The position numbers and the translations under genes were made by a program. From positions 124,001 to 188,000 of the forward strand of contig NZ_VRYH01000002.1 in NCBI RefSeq assembly GCF_008079445.1: a stretch of DNA of 64,000 nt. The letters are read 5' to 3'. The notes below the pieces were generated by a model. It did no database searches, was not told the DNA's origin, and saw nothing but the letters and a program-made list of their open reading frames with translations. Of the stretch, positions 7,320 through 16,583 are shown in pieces (the stretch's first letter is position 1; the number at the start of each line of letters is the position of its first letter). Source of the DNA: Aidingimonas lacisalsi. GTDB lineage: Bacteria > Pseudomonadota > Gammaproteobacteria > Pseudomonadales > Halomonadaceae.

Positions 7320-8959
7320 TGGACGCCATTCGAGGCCTGTTTCGTCGTCTGTTTGCCGAAAGCACATTCTTGCGCGTTTATGTGCTGATGGCACTGGCAT
7401 TGTTGTTGACATTGGTACTGGTACTGGCTGGCTATACGCTGGTCGATCAAGTGCGCCGTGAACACTATCGTGAACAGTTGGCGGATCCGCCCATGACGAT
7501 GTTGGTCCAGCAGGTGGTGACAGTGCCTGCCGAAGAGCGTCGGCAATGGTTGAGCGAACAGTCCGAACGACTGGATATCGGCCTTGATGTGTCATCGGCC
7601 GATGCCTTGTCGCTCGGTTATTTCGAGCGTGAGCGGTTGAAAAAAGGGCAGGTGCTGGTCAATACCGATGCGCCTCAAGGGTGGCGGCTGCACAAGCGTA
7701 TGCCAGATGATGACGGGATTCTCGTTGCATCACTGAACAGCTTGAACGAGCAGCAATTGCGTGAGTTGGCGGAGATGCTCGGTGAGTGGCTTGGGACTGA
7801 TGATGACACGACGCGTCGCGACCGAGTGAGCGAGCTCTCTCGCTCCAGCATTGACATCGACTTGGGTGAACAGCCGCCGAACGACATCGACGAACGTCAA
7901 CTGATGCGGCTGCAAGAAGGGGATGTCATCATCCGCCTGCATCCGGAGCGTCGAGGTCTCTCGCTGTATGCCTACCTGCCCAGTGAAACTGCCTCGCTGC
8001 AATGGTTGCGTATCGGCCCTATCGACGCCTTCGAGCCCATGCCGCTGTCCTTGCTCGTGATGCTGTTGCTGGTCATGCTCGCGGTGCTGGCAGGTACCAT
8101 CTATCTGATCATACGTGGTGTCGAGGCTCGTATGGCGCGCCTGGAGTTGGCGGCGACACGAATAGCGGGAGGCCATCTGGATACGCGCGTCAAGGTCGAA
8201 AGCGGTGACTTCCTGGGGCGGCTTGGTATGGCCTTCAATGGGATGGCGTCGCAAGTGCAGTCACTACTCCGAGCTCAGCAGGAAATGATCCGTGCCGTGT
8301 CTCATGAGCTGCGTACGCCAGTGGCGCGTATCCGCTTTGCGGTTCAGATGGTGGAAGATATGACCGGGGACACCTCGGTACAACGTCAACTCAAGGGCAT
8401 CGACAGCGATATCGATGAGCTCGATGGCTTGATTGACGAGATCCTTACGTATGCTCGTCTGGGCAGTGATCAGGCACACGGCATCGTGCTCGATACCGAG
8501 CCCTTGGAATGCCGGGCCATGGCCGAACGGGTCGTGGATGCACTGGCTGGCTTGCACGCTCATCTGACCTTGAGTATCGCTGGGGACAGCGATGTGGAAG
8601 CGGTTGCCGAGCCACGCTACCTGCAACGGGCGCTGCAGAACCTGGTGGCCAACGCGTGCCGTCATGCCCGCTCACAGGTGGTGATCCGGTTGTATGGCGA
8701 TCAACGAGCGATACGGCTGGATGTGGAGGATGATGGCCCCGGGGTGCCGGAGGGTGATCGGTTGGAAGTCTTCAAGCCCTTTGCCCGGCTCGATGATAGC
8801 CGCACTCGTCGCTCCGGCGGTTATGGGCTGGGACTCTCGATCGTACACAAGATCATGGCTTGGCATGGGGGAAGCGTATTGGTCGACGATAGTCCGGAAC
8901 TGGGAGGCGCGCGGTTCAGCCTGCTGCTTCCCGTCCATGCTCAGACCTCGTCTGCCTGA
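7316..8959 (+). CDS. rstB: Sensor histidine kinase, RstB-like
   Basis: 547 residues in the inner membrane. A first helix (about 19-42) and a second near residue 240-265 bracket a roughly 200-residue periplasmic domain. HAMP follows, then the HisKA box VSHELRTPVARIR with the phospho-acceptor His near residue 330, and an HATPase domain with N-box (NLVANACRHA), DDGPGVP and GGYGLGLSIV. The ATG at 7316 overlaps the rstA stop; an adjacent in-frame ATG at 7319 is equally possible. The gene is longer than E. coli rstB (about 430 residues), the extra length lying in the periplasmic sensor. Confidence 0.87.
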   Translation: MMDAIRGLFRRLFAESTFLRVYVLMALALLLTLVLVLAGYTLVDQVRREHYREQLADPPMTMLVQQVVTVPAEERRQWLSEQSERLDIGLDVSSADALSLGYFERERLKKGQVLVNTDAPQGWRLHKRMPDDDGILVASLNSLNEQQLRELAEMLGEWLGTDDDTTRRDRVSELSRSSIDIDLGEQPPNDIDERQLMRLQEGDVIIRLHPERRGLSLYAYLPSETASLQWLRIGPIDAFEPMPLSLLVMLLLVMLAVLAGTIYLIIRGVEARMARLELAATRIAGGHLDTRVKVESGDFLGRLGMAFNGMASQVQSLLRAQQEMIRAVSHELRTPVARIRFAVQMVEDMTGDTSVQRQLKGIDSDIDELDGLIDEILTYARLGSDQAHGIVLDTEPLECRAMAERVVDALAGLHAHLTLSIAGDSDVEAVAEPRYLQRALQNLVANACRHARSQVVIRLYGDQRAIRLDVEDDGPGVPEGDRLEVFKPFARLDDSRTRRSGGYGLGLSIVHKIMAWHGGSVLVDDSPELGGARFSLLLPVHAQTSSA

Positions 8960-8973
8960 TCGGGGCCATGGTT

Positions 8974-9888
8974 TCATGCGGGTTTGATACCTTCCAGAAC
9001 GGCAAACGAGGTTTCCCGGGCCGTGCGCAGGAAATCATCCATCCAGGGGAGATCCCGGCTCTCCTCGCGGATCGCGGCGAACAGAGTGTTCCACATACCC
9101 TCTTCACCGAGTGCCACGGCACGTACGTAATCGCGTTCCAGGTACTCTGTCAACGCCCAATTGGGTAGTGCACAGACACCACGCCCGCTGGCGACGAGCT
9201 GCATCATCATGAGCGTGAGTTCCGCCGTACGAATTTCCCTGGGGCGAACCCCGGCGGGATCGAGAAACTGGCTGAAGACATCCAGTCGTGAGTGTTCCAC
9301 GGGATAGGTGATCAGGGTCTCGTCAGCCAGATCCCTGGGTGTGACATAGGCCGCGTTTGCCAATGTGTGTTGCTTGGCAATGGCCAGCAAGCCTTCATAA
9401 CGAAACAGTGGTTCGTAGTGTACGCCCGCAATCGGCTGTGGATCGGCGGTGATCACCAGATCGAGCTGCTCGCGTCCCAAGGCCGGGAGTGGATCGAAAT
9501 GATGACCGCTGGGAATGTCGACTTCCACTTCGGGCCAGTGATTGCGGAAGTCGTCTATGGTTGGCATTAACCACTGAAAGCAACTGTGGCATTCGATGGC
9601 CATGTGCAGACGCCCCTGCTCGTTGCCGGCCAGACGCGCCAAGTCACGTTCCGCCAAGCGGACTTGAGGCAGAATCTGTTCGGCGAGTGCCAGCAACCGC
9701 TGGCCGGCACGAGTGAACTCCACCGGCCGTGTCTTGCGCAGAAATAGCGGGTTGCCCAAACGATCCTCGAGGTCCTTGAGCTGATGTGACAGCGCCGATT
9801 GGGTCAGGTGGACGCGTTCGGCGGCCTCGACCAGCGAGCCGGCATCTCTGAGGGCGATCAGGGTGCGTAGGTGGCGTAACTCGAGCAT
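8974..9888 (-). CDS. metR: LysR-family activator of methionine synthesis, MetR
   Basis: 304 residues. An N-terminal LysR helix-turn-helix (about 1-60, LTQSALSHQLKDLE) is followed by a periplasmic-binding-protein-like effector domain (about 90-295). Sequence and divergent placement against metE identify MetR, which activates metE with homocysteine as co-inducer. The start is the ATG at 9888, with no strong ribosome site visible. A near-consensus MetR box lies 7 bp upstream (9895-9907), consistent with autoregulation. It converges on rstB with a 14 bp gap and no clear terminator. Confidence 0.93.
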   Translation of the reverse strand: MLELRHLRTLIALRDAGSLVEAAERVHLTQSALSHQLKDLEDRLGNPLFLRKTRPVEFTRAGQRLLALAEQILPQVRLAERDLARLAGNEQGRLHMAIECHSCFQWLMPTIDDFRNHWPEVEVDIPSGHHFDPLPALGREQLDLVITADPQPIAGVHYEPLFRYEGLLAIAKQHTLANAAYVTPRDLADETLITYPVEHSRLDVFSQFLDPAGVRPREIRTAELTLMMMQLVASGRGVCALPNWALTEYLERDYVRAVALGEEGMWNTLFAAIREESRDLPWMDDFLRTARETSFAVLEGIKPA

Positions 9889-9894
9889 ATTTTA

Positions 9895-9907
9895 TGAGTT
9901 TTTTTCA
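9895..9907. promoter_or_regulatory. MetR box in the metR-metE intergenic region
   Basis: TGAG-TTTTT-TTCA differs by one base from the MetR consensus TGAA-N5-TTCA. It sits in the AT-rich divergent promoter region between metR and metE. Confidence 0.6.
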
Positions 9908-9965
9908 CGTTGATAATTAGAAAGTTTAGTTTGATTCATTTTTTCCGACCAGCGAAACTCAATTG

Positions 9966-10009
9966 ATGATGTGGGGTGGCTTCATAGCCCCATTGTATCC
10001 GTTCATCAT
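9966..10009 (+). promoter_or_regulatory. Nested hairpin in the metE leader
   Basis: ATGATG (9966-9971) pairs with CATCAT (10004-10009), and directly inside it TGGGG (9972-9976) pairs with CCCCA (9988-9992), leaving an 11-base apical loop. The structure ends 3 bases before the AAAGGAA ribosome site of metE, so it could influence translation. It does not match any riboswitch I know. Confidence 0.45.
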
Positions 10010-10023
10010 GCAAAGGAATAATC

Positions 10024-12309
10024 ATGACCTTGGCCCATACACTCGGATATCCGCGTATTGGTGCGAATCGCGAACTCAAGAAGGCCACTGAAGCCTACTG
10101 GAAAGGCGATATCGATCGTAAGGCGTTGGAAGCCACTGGTGCCGAGTTGCGCGCACGTCATTGGCAATCGCAGCGCGATGCCGGTCTCGATTGGGTGACG
10201 GTGGGCGATTTCGCTTTCTACGACCAGGTGCTGAACGTGTCCATGTTGCTGGGTGCCGTGCCCAAACGCTTCGCTAGTGGTGATGGCGAGGTCGATCTCG
10301 ACACCAGTTTCCGCATGGCGCGTGGACGTGCCCCGACAGGACATCCCGCAGCAGCCTGCGAAATGACCAAATATTTCGATACCAACTATCACTACCTGGT
10401 CCCTGAACTGTATGCCGGTCAGTCGTTCCAGCTAACGTCGGAGCGATTGTTCGACGAGGTGGACGAAGCGATTGGTGCGGGACATCCGGTCAAGGTGTCC
10501 TTGTTGGGGCCGTTGACTTGGCTATGGCTGGGGAAAGCGAAGGACGAGGGGCTGGATCGTCTGTCGCTGCTCGACGCCATACTCCCGGTGTACGACGAAA
10601 TCCTTGATCGCCTCTCCAGCCAGGGCGTGGACTGGGTGCAGCTCGATGAGCCGGCGTTGGTGCAGGATCTCTCGCAGGACTGGAAACAGGCCTTCGAATC
10701 GGCGTACAACCAGTTGCAGTCGGCACCGGTCAAGCGACTCCTGACTACCTATTTCGGTGGCCTCGGCGACAATCTGCAATTGGCCGTAGGTTTACCCGTT
10801 GATGGGCTGCACATCGACGCTGTACGTGATCCCGAACAGTTGCCGAGGGTGATCGACAACCTGTCGCCCTACAAGGTGCTGTCGGTGGGCGCTATCGATG
10901 GGCGTAACATCTGGCGTGCCGATCTGGCCGCGTTGCAGGACTCGCTCTCCGACGCGAAGTCTCGGCTGGGTGAACGCCTCTGGTTGGCTCCGAGTTGCTC
11001 GTTGCTACATGTGCCGGTCGATGTAGAAACGGAAGCCAAGCTCGATGGCGAACTGAAGAGCTGGCTATCCTTTGCCCGGCAGAAGCTCGATGAAGTGGTG
11101 ACGCTGTCGCATTTACTCGATGGGCGTCAAACGGTCGAGGATGAGTCGCGTCTCGATGCGGCCATCAAGGCACTGGACGCACGTCGTTCGTCGGCCCGCA
11201 TTCACAAGGTGGCGGTTACCGAGCGGATGAAGGCGATCTGTGACGCCGATGCCCAGCGTCCGGCTCCCTATGCCGAACGTGTCAAGGCGCAACGTCGTGT
11301 GCTGGATCTGCCGCTCTTTCCGACAACGACCATCGGCTCGTTTCCGCAGACCAACGAGATTCGAACGGCTCGCCGCGATTTCAAAACCGGCAAGCTTGGA
11401 CAGACGGACTACGAAGAGCGCATGCGCGCAGAGATCGCGGATGCCGTATCCCGTCAGGAAAGACTGGGGTTGGACCTGCTTGTCCATGGCGAGGCCGAGC
11501 GCAACGACATGGTCGAGTATTTCGGTGAACTGCTCGAAGGTTTCGCCTTCACGCAGTATGGTTGGGTGCAGAGTTACGGTTCACGCTGCGTCAAGCCGCC
11601 GATCATATTTGGGGATGTGTCCCGCCCGACACCGATGACGGTGCGTTGGAGCGAGTTTGCGCAGGCCCAGACCAACAAGCCGATGAAAGGGATGCTGACG
11701 GGGCCGGTGACCATTCTGCAGTGGTCGTTCGTGCGCGATGACCAACTACGGGAGACCACCTGCAGGCAGGTCGCTCTGGCACTGCGTGATGAGGTGGCCG
11801 ATCTGGAGGCGGCAGGCATCTCGGCGATTCAGATCGATGAGCCTGCGTTGCGAGAGGGGTTGCCGTTGCGCCAGGCTCAGTGGCCCTCGTATCTGGACTG
11901 GGCAGTGACCTGCTTTCGGTTGTCGGCCTCGGTAGCGCGCAATGAGACCCAGATCCACACGCACATGTGCTATTCAGAGTTCAACGATATCATTGCCTCG
12001 ATTGCTGCTCTGGATGCCGATGTCATCACCATCGAGACGTCCCGTTCGGACATGGAACTGCTCGATGCCTTCCAGGACTTCCAGTATCCGAACGAGATCG
12101 GTCCAGGGGTCTATGATATCCATTCGCCGAACATTCCCGAGGTATCATGGATGGTGCAGTTGGTGGAGAAGGCCGCTGAGCGAATTCCTGCTGACCGTTT
12201 GTGGGTCAATCCTGACTGTGGCCTGAAGACCCGTGCCTGGGCGGAAGTCGAACCCGCGCTGGCCAATATGGTCGAGGCGGCGCTGGAGCTGCGCCGCCGC
12301 CATGCTTGA
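10024..12309 (+). CDS. metE: Cobalamin-independent methionine synthase
   Basis: 761 residues, the normal length. Two related barrel domains make up 5-methyltetrahydropteroyltriglutamate-homocysteine methyltransferase. The C-terminal half has the zinc ligands: His and Cys in HTHMCYSEF, a Glu in ITIETSRSD, and a Cys in NPDCGLKTR. The start is preceded by AAAGGAAT. It makes methionine from homocysteine in the cytosol without B12. Divergent metR and the box at 9895-9907 point to MetR activation, and a strong terminator follows at 12349-12378. Confidence 0.97.
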   Translation: MTLAHTLGYPRIGANRELKKATEAYWKGDIDRKALEATGAELRARHWQSQRDAGLDWVTVGDFAFYDQVLNVSMLLGAVPKRFASGDGEVDLDTSFRMARGRAPTGHPAAACEMTKYFDTNYHYLVPELYAGQSFQLTSERLFDEVDEAIGAGHPVKVSLLGPLTWLWLGKAKDEGLDRLSLLDAILPVYDEILDRLSSQGVDWVQLDEPALVQDLSQDWKQAFESAYNQLQSAPVKRLLTTYFGGLGDNLQLAVGLPVDGLHIDAVRDPEQLPRVIDNLSPYKVLSVGAIDGRNIWRADLAALQDSLSDAKSRLGERLWLAPSCSLLHVPVDVETEAKLDGELKSWLSFARQKLDEVVTLSHLLDGRQTVEDESRLDAAIKALDARRSSARIHKVAVTERMKAICDADAQRPAPYAERVKAQRRVLDLPLFPTTTIGSFPQTNEIRTARRDFKTGKLGQTDYEERMRAEIADAVSRQERLGLDLLVHGEAERNDMVEYFGELLEGFAFTQYGWVQSYGSRCVKPPIIFGDVSRPTPMTVRWSEFAQAQTNKPMKGMLTGPVTILQWSFVRDDQLRETTCRQVALALRDEVADLEAAGISAIQIDEPALREGLPLRQAQWPSYLDWAVTCFRLSASVARNETQIHTHMCYSEFNDIIASIAALDADVITIETSRSDMELLDAFQDFQYPNEIGPGVYDIHSPNIPEVSWMVQLVEKAAERIPADRLWVNPDCGLKTRAWAEVEPALANMVEAALELRRRHA

Positions 12310-12348
12310 CACCCGCTGGACGGGTGAGAATCCTTGTCGTGGAGTAGG

Positions 12349-12378
12349 CAGGTGCCGGGGCATAGACCCCGGCACCTG
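12349..12378 (+). terminator. Rho-independent terminator of metE
   Basis: A 12 bp perfect stem, CAGGTGCCGGGG paired with CCCCGGCACCTG, with the 6-base loop CATAGA, followed by TTATTAT. It separates metE from the lipoprotein gene. Confidence 0.85.
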
Positions 12379-12423
12379 TTATTATAGGCCACGGACAGAC
12401 CTTATCGTTTGCAAGGAGCTACT

Positions 12424-13206
12424 ATGCTGCCACTACCTTCGAGTTCTTCATGCCGGACGCTGCTGTTGGCTTTGACGACCAGTTTAATGGTGGCAGGTTG
12501 TGCCACGTCACGTGAAGAACCGTCCTCGTCGTCGGACGTGGGGGTGCGCGACCTGGAACCATCGACGTCGGAAGAGCAGGCAGAGCCGAGCGTGACGCCG
12601 CAGGCCCCTCTGCTACCCTCAGCGTTCTTCCCGGGGGATGCTGATGAATTCGTGGCATGGCACTGTACGCCCGCTCAGGATCTGGTTTCGGCATTTCCCA
12701 CCAATGAATTGCGTCTCTGGTCGGGACAAGGGATGTATCGGCTGGAACCGGCCGTGGTGGCCAGCGGGGCCCGCTACGCCAAAGAGGATCTTAGCTTCTG
12801 GAATAAAGGCGAAGAGGCGATAGTGGAAAGTGACAATGGCCGTCTCGACTGTGAAACGTCCATGAGCCGTGATGTCTTGACTCGCGAGGATCGCCCCGGC
12901 GTGATGTTTCATGGTCGTGGTAACGAGCCCGGCTGGACGGTACGCCTGGCCCACGATGTGCCTGAGGTCAGCATGGTACTCGACTATGGGGAACGTGAGT
13001 TGACACTCCCTTACCGAATTGAATCGCTGGATAACGAAGAAGGCCATGTCCACTTGTCCAGTGGCGTGAAGGATCAGCCCTTTGATCTATCCCTTCAGGC
13101 GCGAGCCTGCTTCGATGACATGAGCGGCCAACCTTTTCCGGTGCGGGTGATCTTGAAGATAGACGATCGGACCTATCGGGGTTGTGGTCAGGGCATCGCG
13201 CCTTGA
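12424..13206 (+). CDS. Lipoprotein with MliC-like domain and COG3650/META-like C-terminal domain
   Basis: 260 residues from the ATG at 12424, which has AAGGAG at proper spacing (the ATG at 12409 does not). The signal peptide ends in a lipobox (VAGC), so it is a predicted lipid-anchored envelope protein. A low-complexity Ser/Glu linker follows. Residues about 75-140 match the MliC family of C-type lysozyme inhibitors (WHC, LRLWSGQG, LDC). The rest (GRGNEPGWTV, LPYRI, CFDDMSG, YRGCGQ) matches the COG3650-type domain often annotated as a predicted lipoprotein. A role in resisting lysozyme is inferred from the first domain only. Confidence 0.75.
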   Translation: MLPLPSSSSCRTLLLALTTSLMVAGCATSREEPSSSSDVGVRDLEPSTSEEQAEPSVTPQAPLLPSAFFPGDADEFVAWHCTPAQDLVSAFPTNELRLWSGQGMYRLEPAVVASGARYAKEDLSFWNKGEEAIVESDNGRLDCETSMSRDVLTREDRPGVMFHGRGNEPGWTVRLAHDVPEVSMVLDYGERELTLPYRIESLDNEEGHVHLSSGVKDQPFDLSLQARACFDDMSGQPFPVRVILKIDDRTYRGCGQGIAP

Positions 13207-13211
13207 TGGAA

Positions 13212-14276
13212 TCAACATGCCGCGGGACGCTCGACAATCCACTGGGGATCGACCAGATCAGTGGTGCATAGCGGGGGCTCCGGACTGAAGATACGTTGCC
13301 ACAAGCGTGTCAGTGCCTGGCGGTCACGACGTGTCGGGGCATCGAGTTCCCGGCTATCGATGGCCTGCCAGACTCCATCACGGCGTTCCGCCAGTGCGAA
13401 GCTGAAGGGGTGAAACCCTGGGAAGCCCAGTCTCAGGTCGGTCGCGATGAGCGTCTCGTGACCCTCAATTTCACGCTGTTCGTAGCGCAGAAAGGGGCCA
13501 GCGAACCATGATAGTCGTGCACCTGCGTCGAAGGACAGGGCCTCATCTTCCAGTTCGGCACCGCGGGAGTAGGACTCCAGCAATGGCGACGTATCGCCAT
13601 CGAGCAGCCCAACCAGGACTTCATGGTGCGCATCGTCGTCGATGATGGTGGCGCGCCACAACAGGGTGTTGAACGGCGTCGGTTGTACCAGACGCGGCGC
13701 CTGACCGAGCCCATGTTCGGCAAGCACCGGGGTGAGTCGTGATTCGACCACGCCCTTGGCAACCAGTGTAAAGGCGAGGTAGGCACAGGCAATAGCGACG
13801 CCCCAGGTCATGATTCGTTGAGGGTGGCCGCGGGCAAGGGCAATGAAGAGAGTCGCCAGCAGTGGCAGGCTGAACAAGGGGTCGATGATGAAAATCGTTG
13901 CCCAACTGGTTGGAGGCGTGTCGAGCGGCCACCAGATCTGGGTGCCATAGGTCGTGAACGCGTCAAGCAATGGATGGGTCAGGAGACACAGGCCGAAGAA
14001 CAGAGCCCATTGCCGAAAGGAGACGTCACGCATTGGCGCGAATCGGGCGGCGGCGACGGCCAATAGTGTAGCCAGCCCTCCCAGCACGAACAGTGAATGA
14101 CTGAAGCCGCGGTGATAGGTGTAATCGGCAACGGCGTCACCGTAGTCGATGACGACGTCGAGATCAGGCAGGGTCCCGAGCACGGCACCGATCAATACCG
14201 AGGAGCGTCCCAACCGACGACCGAGCACCATACCACCGAGTCCAGCGCCCAAGGCAGCCTGAGTCAGTGAATCCAC
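13212..14276 (-). CDS. YdjM-like membrane-bound metal-dependent hydrolase (DUF457)
   Basis: 354 residues. The N-terminal 180 residues are membrane-embedded helices with the family motifs: MDSLTQAALG at the start, a DLD motif, HRGFSHS and HPLLDAFTTYG. These His and Asp residues are thought to bind metal. A soluble C-terminal domain of about 170 residues follows. The substrate is unknown for the family. E. coli ydjM is LexA-controlled; I found no LexA box upstream here. It converges on the lipoprotein gene with a 5 bp gap. Confidence 0.8.
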   Translation of the reverse strand: MDSLTQAALGAGLGGMVLGRRLGRSSVLIGAVLGTLPDLDVVIDYGDAVADYTYHRGFSHSLFVLGGLATLLAVAAARFAPMRDVSFRQWALFFGLCLLTHPLLDAFTTYGTQIWWPLDTPPTSWATIFIIDPLFSLPLLATLFIALARGHPQRIMTWGVAIACAYLAFTLVAKGVVESRLTPVLAEHGLGQAPRLVQPTPFNTLLWRATIIDDDAHHEVLVGLLDGDTSPLLESYSRGAELEDEALSFDAGARLSWFAGPFLRYEQREIEGHETLIATDLRLGFPGFHPFSFALAERRDGVWQAIDSRELDAPTRRDRQALTRLWQRIFSPEPPLCTTDLVDPQWIVERPAAC

Positions 14277-14357
14277 GTGTTGATCTCCTCGTGCCGTACC
14301 GCTATGTACTGATCCAGAGTTCGTTCCTAACGCTGAGCCGGGCTCGGCCGTTGCCTA

Positions 14358-14894
14358 TCATGGGCGAGCCCAAGGTGGATGGCAGGCTAGCACCTGAGCC
14401 TGAACCGGGCAGTCGTCGCGGTGGGCGCCGGGGAGATATCCCGTGCTCATCAGAAACTCATTGACGATTTCCGGCCCAGTGAATCGAAACGTGCTTTTGA
14501 ATACCTTGACCCAGTCAGCCAGTGGCAGGGGATGCTGCTGGTCCAGCCAGTGCTGAAAACTACCGTAGTCGCTTTGTAACGTTTTCACGACATTGGCATT
14601 GTGAATGGCCGCATCGACCTTGCGTCGGTTACGGATGATGCGGGCATCGTTCAGAAGACGCTGGCGCGCTTCGTCCCCATAGCGGGCAACCTGAGCCACC
14701 TGGAACCCCTCGAAAGCGTCGTGGAAAGCATCACGCTTCTTCAGCACCGTGAGCCATGATAGGCCTGCTTGATTGATTTCCAGTATCAGACGCTCGAACA
14801 GGGTGTCGTCATCGTTTACCGGAAAGCCGTATTCATCATCATGGTAGGGGCCATGGTAGGGATGCCCGGGCGCCAGGTCGCAATAATCGGCCAT
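14358..14894 (-). CDS. tag: 3-methyladenine DNA glycosylase I
   Basis: 178 residues. The start MADYCD at 14894 has GGGAGA upstream; the longer frame to 14960 has no support. Tag motifs are present: YHDDEYGFP, the QAGLSWLTVLKKR stretch, and the zinc ligands (Cys near residue 5, His near 18, then His and Cys in HRDDCP). It removes 3-methyladenine from alkylated DNA in the cytosol, constitutively in enteric bacteria. It is divergent from gloA across a 110 bp promoter gap. Confidence 0.9.
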   Translation of the reverse strand: MADYCDLAPGHPYHGPYHDDEYGFPVNDDDTLFERLILEINQAGLSWLTVLKKRDAFHDAFEGFQVAQVARYGDEARQRLLNDARIIRNRRKVDAAIHNANVVKTLQSDYGSFQHWLDQQHPLPLADWVKVFKSTFRFTGPEIVNEFLMSTGYLPGAHRDDCPVQAQVLACHPPWARP

Positions 14895-15004
14895 CGTTGT
14901 GTCTCCCGTGTTGACAAATTCGCTTGAAATATCGAAACACGCCTTCATGACAGGCATCATGCCGTAGGAAACAGTGGACGGAAACCTCGTTTAAGGAGCC
15001 ACTC

Positions 15005-15445
15005 ATGCAATACTTGCACACCATGGTGCGCGTCAGCGATCTGGACGCGTCACTACACTTCTACTGCGACCTCCTCGGACTCGAGGAGGTCCGTCGCAAG
15101 GAAAGCGAGAAGGGCCGATTTACCCTGGTCTTCCTGGCGGCAACCGATGACCTGGAAAGCTCGCATGAACATAAGGCACCGGAATTGGAGCTGACCTGGA
15201 ACTGGGATCCCGAAGAGTACACCGGTGGCCGGAATTTCGGCCATCTGGCCTATCGCGTCGAGGACATTTACGCGCTCTGTGAACATCTCCAAGCGAACGG
15301 CGTCACCATCAACCGGCCTCCCCGTGATGGTCATATGGCGTTCGTGAGGAGCCCCGATGGTATTTCCGTCGAATTGCTTCAGGCCGGAGAGCCACAGCCG
15401 CCGCAGGAGCCCTGGGCGTCCATGGAAAACACCGGCACCTGGTAA
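15005..15445 (+). CDS. gloA: Lactoylglutathione lyase (glyoxalase I)
   Basis: 146 residues of the VOC fold, with the family's starting motif [21 protein letters not shown], and the metal-binding His (residue 5), Glu (ELTWN), His (FGHLAY) and Glu (VELLQ). It converts the methylglyoxal-glutathione hemithioacetal to S-lactoylglutathione. AAGGAG lies at ideal spacing before the ATG. The C-terminus ([14 protein letters not shown]) is about 10 residues longer than E. coli GloA. Confidence 0.95.
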   Translation: MQYLHTMVRVSDLDASLHFYCDLLGLEEVRRKESEKGRFTLVFLAATDDLESSHEHKAPELELTWNWDPEEYTGGRNFGHLAYRVEDIYALCEHLQANGVTINRPPRDGHMAFVRSPDGISVELLQAGEPQPPQEPWASMENTGTW

Positions 15446-15502
15446 CGGCCGTTCGACGAAGCCTGGCTGTCGACACACAACGCATTGTCGCTGGATCACG
15501 GA

Positions 15503-15907
15503 TCAGTCTGGGCGGTAGGCCATTCGCCCGCTGCCCAGAAGCATGATGGTGATGGCGCCGAACAGGAACAGGCCTTGCAGCTCCAGGGCCCAGCCTCCGG
15601 TCGCTGAGCGTAGAAGCAGCTCGTCGGTGTGGGCCAACGATATGGCGACCACCATATTGCCTGCCATCAGCAGACCGGCTATCCGCGCTTGCCAGCCAAT
15701 GATGGCCATCAGTGGCGCCAGTACCTCTCCGATCAGCACTCCGTACGCCAGTACTGTCGGTAAGCCGTGGGCAGCGAGCATCTGACTGATGCCATTGAGG
15801 CTTTCCGGGTTCATCAGTTTGGCGATGCCGTGTAGCAGCATCAGGCCGCCAATCGCCAGTCGCAGTATCAGTTTACCGAGAGCCTCGTTGTGTAGTGCCT
15901 TGAGCAT
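15503..15907 (-). CDS. DoxX-family membrane protein
   Basis: 134 residues with four predicted membrane helices and the family's N-terminal pattern (LILRLAIGGLMLLHGIAKL). DoxX proteins are inner-membrane proteins of mostly unknown role, some linked to redox or thiol stress. It converges on gloA and is divergent from the META-domain lipoprotein. No operon partner is seen. Confidence 0.85.
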   Translation of the reverse strand: MLKALHNEALGKLILRLAIGGLMLLHGIAKLMNPESLNGISQMLAAHGLPTVLAYGVLIGEVLAPLMAIIGWQARIAGLLMAGNMVVAISLAHTDELLLRSATGGWALELQGLFLFGAITIMLLGSGRMAYRPD

Positions 15908-16055
15908 GCCTCGCTCCTTGAGTCATCGATGGGAATCGGAACAGCCCGACATGGACATCGACGACATGTTACCACGTCTGGACGAGCAAGAAGGCTAGTC
16001 AAATGGGCAAGGGTCGCTTACGCTAGGCCGCATTATATGACTGGGAGGTGATGGA

Positions 16056-16517
16056 ATGAGTCCGCGTGGGATGGTCATGGCGGCGATGTTGGCGGCACTG
16101 TTGGCGGGTTGTGCAAGCGCCCCCTCTCCGGCTCCCGAGCGAGAGCCATCGCCTCCGACGAGTGAGTCACGGGGCGAGCCTGTCGTGGGTCCACGTTGGC
16201 AACTGATACTGCTTGGCACGGATGAGCACTGGAGCGGTGACGAGCCGGCCTATATCGAGGTCGTCGACGAGGGCGGGCACTTTCAGCTAACGGGTAGTAA
16301 TGGATGCAACCGCCTGAGGGGCGAGGTCGAACTGGATGACGGCAATCGTTTTCGCGTCAGCGATCTGGCATCGACCCGCCGAGCCTGCCCGAATACCGAT
16401 CAGGCCGGACGTGTCGACGAGATGCTCGGCAGTGCGTACCGCTATCTGATCGATGGCGATCGGCTGGTCTTGTTCGGGCGTGATAGTCGGGTGCTGGGTG
16501 GTTTCGAGCGACGTTGA
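16056..16517 (+). CDS. META-domain (HslJ-like) lipoprotein
   Basis: 153 residues. The signal peptide ends in a lipobox (LLAGC), then a Pro/Glu-rich linker, then a META domain (about 48-150) with the family motif GSNGCNRLRGEVEL and a second conserved Cys in RRACP. HslJ-type proteins are heat-inducible or novobiocin-resistance-associated envelope proteins; the molecular role is unknown. GGGAGG precedes the ATG. A bidirectional hairpin follows at 16534-16561. Confidence 0.85.
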   Translation: MSPRGMVMAAMLAALLAGCASAPSPAPEREPSPPTSESRGEPVVGPRWQLILLGTDEHWSGDEPAYIEVVDEGGHFQLTGSNGCNRLRGEVELDDGNRFRVSDLASTRRACPNTDQAGRVDEMLGSAYRYLIDGDRLVLFGRDSRVLGGFERR

Positions 16518-16533
16518 CATTACCATGGAAACC

Positions 16534-16561
16534 ACAGCCGGGAGTTGATGCTCCCGGCTGT
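16534..16561. terminator. Bidirectional hairpin between the META lipoprotein and valS
   Basis: An 11 bp perfect stem, ACAGCCGGGAG with CTCCCGGCTGT, and a 6-base loop. It lies in the convergent gap, 23 bp past valS, and probably ends both transcripts, although neither side has a long T-run. Confidence 0.65.
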
Positions 16562-16583
16562 CATGTCGGCATGCAGTGACGCG

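Noticed and set aside
6897-7595. 232-codon minus-strand frame over rstA/rstB
   Set aside because: Overlaps two well-supported genes and has no recognisable protein.
9889-10023. Possible cobalamin or SAM riboswitch before metE
   Set aside because: The gap is only 135 bp and lacks the conserved boxes; a small nested hairpin and a MetR box explain it better.
14277-14357. LexA box before the YdjM-like gene
   Set aside because: No CTGT-N8-ACAG pattern is present.
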